Origin: Oscheius sp. JU75 | Taxonomy: Eukaryota; Nematoda; Chromadorea; Rhabditida; Rhabditidae | Assembly: GCA_037178855.1 (NCBI GenBank) | Contig: JASJZC010000005.1 | Coordinates: 806,001-870,000 of the forward strand | Direction: 5' to 3' | Length of the DNA stretch: 64,000 nucleotides | Part shown: one piece after another, positions 59,491 to 64,000 of the stretch | Position numbering within the stretch: the first letter of the stretch is position 1 | Layout: each line of letters starts with the position of its first letter | Position numbers and translations under genes: made by a program | Notes under the pieces: generated by a model | Databases searched by the model: none | Told to the model about the DNA's origin: nothing | What the model saw: the letters and a program-made list of their open reading frames with translations, nothing else

Positions 59491-60118
59491 ACAGGAAGTC
59501 TATAAGTTTTAACTAGGAAGTAAATAAGATTGGAAGTAGGCAGTTCCGTTTTATCGAGAGCATTTATTTTTTGAACCGTACAGAAGTGTTCTGGCTATGA
59601 CGAAAAATGAAATATGTTTCACCGTCTACGTATTTCTGGGGAACTACTAGATGCTGTGGTCTTCTTCTTACAGAAAGTCTATACGTTTTAACTAGGAAGT
59701 AAATAAGATTGGAAGTTGGCAGTTCCGTTTTATCGAGAGCATTTATTATTTGAACCACTTCGTGATATAGATATTTTGACTGGCAACCATGTATTATACA
59801 TACTAAACCATCCAAACTCAACTTCTTTTTCGTTTCAGTCTTCAGAAGAACTCTTTCCAGCCAGTTACCCAGTGGCCGACGTTGTTGGGAAGAATAGTGT
59901 CTAAAGTGTTTCAGCTAACACTACGGGGATACGTTATAGCAAGACTACTGTATCTTATTTATGAAAAAGTTTGATTAGTCTATTGGAACTTAAGCCGCAG
60001 TTACTCCGCATACAGAAGACTTATCTGCCGTACAGTAAAAGTAATGTTCTGGCTATGACGAAAATCGAAATATGTTTCACCGTCTACGTATTTCTGGGGA
60101 ACTACTAGATGCTGTAAT
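59491..60118 (+). repeat. interleaved direct repeats A-B-A-B
   Basis: An 87-base unit (59491-59577; 59670-59756) containing TTTTAACTAGGAAGTAAATA and TTCCGTTTTATCGAGAGC. A 70-80 base unit (59578-59658; about 60029-60115) contains GTTCTGGCTATGACGAAAA and TACGTATTTCTGGGGAAC. The order is A, B, A, 270 unrelated bases, B. This suggests one duplication of an A-B segment followed by an insertion or rearrangement in the second copy. Confidence 0.85.
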
Positions 60119-60199
60119 CCTCTTCTTGTCTTTCTTCTTGTTCTTGTTCTTCTCTGATTTTGAATAAACTTAATTTCAAACGAGCTTTCGTAAAGTGCA

Positions 60200-62600
60200 G
60201 ATTTGTAGCAGCAAATGAATCGTTGTCAGGATTTTGTGACAGAGAAGCAGGGGAACCACCTCCTAAGTCAGTTGCTCTCTGTCTCTGTCTGTGACCCCTA
60301 CCAATCCCGTACTACCCTCAAAGACCTTCTTTTCTCCTCTGAACGACTCTTTGTCTCCCAGTCTCAGGCCACGACGGGGAGGCCAACCGAGGGCATCTCT
60401 TTCACAGCTTTGCGCGGCGGCGGGAGATTTTTCTTTGTCTCCCCGGTGACGGCCTCGAGGACGGATCTGACTTCGCCTCATTTATGTTACGGGACTCCGG
60501 GAGACAGAGAAAGAGAGGGAGATAAGATCGCCAGACACGCGACAGAAGAAATATTTTGCAGGGTTTTGATCGCAGATTTGAAATAGCATGCTGCGTAAGA
60601 CTAAGTTCTAAAGGACCATTAATCCAGAAAGAGTCAGCTTGGTATAACGGTAGCTCTCTGTTCATGTACGTCATGAATCTTCAGTGGTTTTGAAAAGGAA
60701 AAGGACTAGAGTAACTATTGCAGTAGATTATAAGATCTAGACACAACCAAATACTTTTTAGTTCGGTGGAACCGATAATCAGAAGCTTTTAGTTGCACTA
60801 ACTTGTTTCAAAGATGATATAGAGCGAATAACACTTTCAACGACCTTTGTTTCTTCCTGAAAGTATTGCTACAATGTCCTCAATCGCCTTTTACCCAATC
60901 TTAGAAATAAGAAAACACATTTTGCTCTTACAAGAAGACCTTCAAAGTGAAATTGAACCTGAAAAATATGTTCTTGGCCAAACACTGAAACATTTGTATG
61001 TAGTTTACCGTAACTTTTCCAAACAACATAGTTTCGTTTCATCAACTACGCAAAGAGGGATCCATTTTTGATAGACAGTTTCTGCGGTTAGCAAATGCGT
61101 AAAGTACGATTTTCACTCTTTTCCTGGGTTCGAGACAGTAAAATTTCTGCTCTAGTTGTCCATCTCCAGGTTACTAAACCGGATCCTGAACACCAGGTGC
61201 ATGGGAGACCTGTCCCTCTCTGCCTTGTAGTCATCAGCGGATTATCCAGGACGTGGCACGCGAGCGAGACGATAATCCGCTCTGTCTCTCTCTCTCTCTC
61301 TCAACTGTAACGAGGCCTTGATCCGTACACTCTATCAGTTAATTAGCCCGAGTCAAGCAAATGGAATAAAATAAGAAAGCTAGGATAGAATATATAAATG
61401 TTTTGAAACAGAACAGTAAGCAAAATCCCACCGAAATACAATACTGCGACCTCTATCTCTGTCTCTTTGTATCTCTGGTCAGTTCGCTGCTCCAGCATAC
61501 CCCACCAATCTATTCATGAATCTTCCAGCTGAACAAACTGTCCATCTCACCCTCCACTTCTGTTCACAGAAGCTCCCGTGTAAACATGGTAATCATAAAA
61601 TAGAAAGGGGCTTAGAGCCATCGATTTGAAGATATATCTGGATTGTAGCTAAGAGAGAGAGAGAGACAGAGAGGGAGTCCTGCCTTCGGATTAGACTCTC
61701 CGGCTTCCGGAGCCAATCTCGCCGGATATTCGAAGAAGCCGCTCCAACATATAATCTTCCCTGCCTCTGTCTGTGCTATACTACCGTATTTCTATGCAAC
61801 ATTCGGCTTGAACACTTTGAAGGCGAGACTGTACGGGTGAGACTGCATAAGCACAGTTCCTTCGAAAATTTTCACTAGAAACCTAACCTGAACGCCTTCT
61901 ATGAAGTCGTCATCCAGCATTGTTTCACGTAGAGGATAATAAGAAAGGAAGCCACTTTTTTTTTTATCAATGTTTGCTGAGTTCAATTGAAAAAAAAAAC
62001 CTATATACATTCCATCCACGATGTCAACTTTCCTTTTTGATCTTATTTGAACGGTATCACAGCCGGATGTGTTGGTGACAATCTAACTCTGAAATGGTCC
62101 TGAGACAGAAAAGTTCCTTCACTAAAAAGAATACTTGCTTCACACAGCGAAAGTTTGCTAAAAGCAAAAAGGCTTCAAGATTTGTAAACAGTGATCCTCA
62201 TGAAGTTTGGATATTTCCTACTTTTACGTCAACTAGTTCTGTTTGCTACTCTGTAAAACCTAAAGGCTTCAAATTTTATATTAAACTAAGCTGTATCAAG
62301 GGTTTGTCGCTTTCACATCGACACTGTTTTCTCCGTCTACTAGTCTTGGGCTACCCTTATCGCAAGCTACAAAAGAACCTTTTTAGACATTTCCCACCTT
62401 CGCCTCTCTCTCCACTCATAAAACCCATGTTGGTCTTCCCTCTTTCTCCCCCGCCTCTCTCTCTCATAAAATCACACGTCACTTCACTGCCTGACTCACC
62501 TTTTGAAACTGTCTTGACTCACTTTTGGGAGTGGAAACTGAACCAATTTGAAGGCAATATAGATCTCAGGACAAGAGAGTACAGGGAAGAACAATAGAAT
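60200..62600. other. gene-poor region
   Basis: No gene supported. Open frames at 60215-60586 and 62094-62597 lack splice or family support. A perfect 11-base inverted repeat (AGCGGATTATC, 61236-61246 and 61271-61281) and CT or GA microsatellites are present. Confidence 0.4.
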
Positions 62601-62614
62601 GAACTCACAGTCTA

Positions 62615-62885
62615 AAAGGTCTAGATGGTACGGTTGTGTAAGGACAGGAAACTTTTGAAAGAGAAAGTTTAGACTATACGGGAGGGATAAGATCACAAAA
62701 CTAAGACCGTACGGGTGGGGTACCATGAGAAGTTTGAGCTGTAAGAGATCTAGACAGTACGGGAGAAACTATTTAGGGATTCTGAGAAGCTAGATGGTAC
62801 GGAATAGAAATACATGGGACTACGGTAGAAAGCAGTTAGAATAGTCCAGAGTACTGAAACTGAGACAGTACGGATGAGAAACTTC
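62615..62885 (+). repeat. degenerate minisatellite with TACGG core
   Basis: Successive units of about 25-50 bases share a CTAGA-GGTACGG or AGACAGTACGGGA core (for example at about 62620, 62675, 62705, 62753, 62790 and 62866). Related words recur at 61829 and 63989-64000, so the array or its relatives extend past the window end. Confidence 0.55.
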
Positions 62886-63180
62886 TTAGTGGTTCGGTAG
62901 GAAAGAGCAGTGGCGACCCGGCATGTCACCACAAAAGCCACGGTTCGCAAAGAAAACCCCGTGAATTCATGCAGTGCCATTGCGGAGAGCCCCTTTTTGG
63001 ATTTCGGGGCCTAAAAACTAGACAACACGGGCGGGATTGGAAGAGAGACGGGGCCTGTCGCGCCGCGCATTGCGGACTGTCTGGCCGGCTGTAGCGCCGC
63101 CCACCAAATTCGAACCTCCTCCCCCTCCCATGTTGATCGCACCAAAAAAATGGAAAGGCCGCCGCAACCGCCGAGTGGCG

Positions 63181-63245
63181 TCAGAGACTGAGAGACAGAG
63201 AAAGAGACAGAGACAGAGAGGCAGAGAGATAGAGAGAGAAAAGTA
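63181..63245 (+). repeat. GA-rich microsatellite
   Basis: GAGACAGAGAAAGAGACAGA-type tract, the same unit as other purine tracts in the window. The rest of 62900-64000 shows a GC-rich stretch (63035-63130) but no recognised gene. Confidence 0.75.
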
Positions 63246-64000
63246 GAGTGAGAGAGTCCCCTATTGGGGTTGGCGAGAGGTCCAAAATTGTGCGAAGAAT
63301 GAAACGGTAAAGTGTGGGAAAAATGTGAAAAGAAGAGATTTGGAAGGAGACGTAGCAAAAAAAAATCCAAAATATGGTATGAAATCGGGGAATGTATCGA
63401 CTGTCTCCGACTAACAGTAGGGAAGATATAGTCTTCGTGAAACACAAAAAGTATGAATGCTTGAAACCCTGGATGTTCGGAGATTTCATTCACTTTCATG
63501 CTTCATCTTCTTGAAATACTGTCTTTTTGATTGCGAAACCAATAATTCAGTGACTTGCAAGTTTTTTTCAATTCACAATTTTTTATTTTAATAACGTTTC
63601 AAATCTTTAGACGTAAACCGGTTACTGATTGTTGTCCGTTGCCCTGAAAAAAAAAAGTTACTCTTGTCTATTTCGCGTTCTCTTCCTTCCAATGTGCCCG
63701 AATCTGGTCGTATAAATCATGCAAATACTCAAAGAGAGGACGAGGGGCTGGTTGAGGCCAACAGGCCTCAACAACACTGCCACTGACAAACATGGTCGAT
63801 TTCGGGACGGTCTGGGGTGACAATTGTATGAAAAAAGAATCTATTTTTTGGTAGAACAGAGCTGTTTTAGTCCAGCCGAGGCTATAGAGATGGGAAATTT
63901 ATTGCTTCTAAACTACCGAGACACAAGGAATGAAAAATTCTAGCATCGGATACAGTACGCGTAGGAGTTTCACTGACTACCGAGATAGTACGGGGAGGTA

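Noticed and set aside
60215-60586. 123-residue open frame
   Set aside because: No signal peptide, family motif or splice context. Composition follows local GC and microsatellite content.
60632-60700. tRNA-like sequence starting GTCAGCTTGGTATAACGGTAGC
   Set aside because: The A-box resembles a tRNA, but there is no B-box at the right distance and the acceptor and anticodon stems do not pair.
62094-62597. 167-residue open frame
   Set aside because: Lysine-, serine- and proline-rich with CT-repeat-derived stretches. No homology signal or splice support.
1-64000. CRISPR arrays, bacterial operons, riboswitches
   Set aside because: The sequence is eukaryotic with introns throughout. No regularly spaced direct repeats with unique spacers were seen.

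Overview
This window looks like a piece of a rhabditid nematode chromosome, most likely Caenorhabditis or a close relative. The evidence is AT-rich sequence, many 35-50 base introns with TTTCAG acceptors, acceptor-like trans-splice sites just upstream of start codons, tandem C-type lectin genes, an RTE-type non-LTR retrotransposon and Tc1/mariner (maT and Tc3-like) DNA transposons. Gene models were assembled by hand from reading frame, intron phase and remembered protein families. No search was run, so exon edges are predictions.

Layout. 1-1.4 kb: a maT-type (DD37D) mariner element with matching ends. 1.6-3.2 kb (-): a secreted C-type lectin gene. 5.5-29.8 kb (+): a complete NPC1/NCR sterol transporter gene of about 29 exons and about 1301 residues. 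Its intron 14358-25227 is nearly 10.9 kb and holds a decayed RTE retrotransposon (about 16.5-20.9 kb) split by an apparently intact Tc3-like transposon (18375-19971), a lectin 3' fragment, a complete two-domain lectin gene (21438-22666, -) and a gene with a receptor L-domain-like segment (23254-24908, -). 29.8-40.7 kb: mostly gene-poor, with palindromic repeats, tRNA-like repeats and two weak minus-strand coding pieces. 40.7-47.1 kb (+): a complete flavin-containing monooxygenase of about 529 residues. 48.0-49.7 kb: a large palindrome with two head-to-head copies of a small secreted protein that I read as betagamma-crystallin-like; one copy is frameshifted. 49.7-54.9 kb: no convincing gene. 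54.9-59.2 kb (+): a complete bestrophin chloride channel gene of about 597 residues, with a truncated copy of the RTE 3' end in one intron. 59.2-64 kb: repeats, no convincing gene.

The genes do not form an operon or an obvious single pathway. NPC1 moves sterol out of late endosomes, FMO oxidises soft nucleophiles at the ER, bestrophin conducts anions at membranes, and the lectins and crystallin-like proteins are secreted. The most notable points are the antisense genes nested in the NPC1 intron, the palindromic crystallin-like gene pair, recurrent GC-AG and ultrashort introns, and a very frequent TGAAACA/TGTTTCA word in non-coding DNA.
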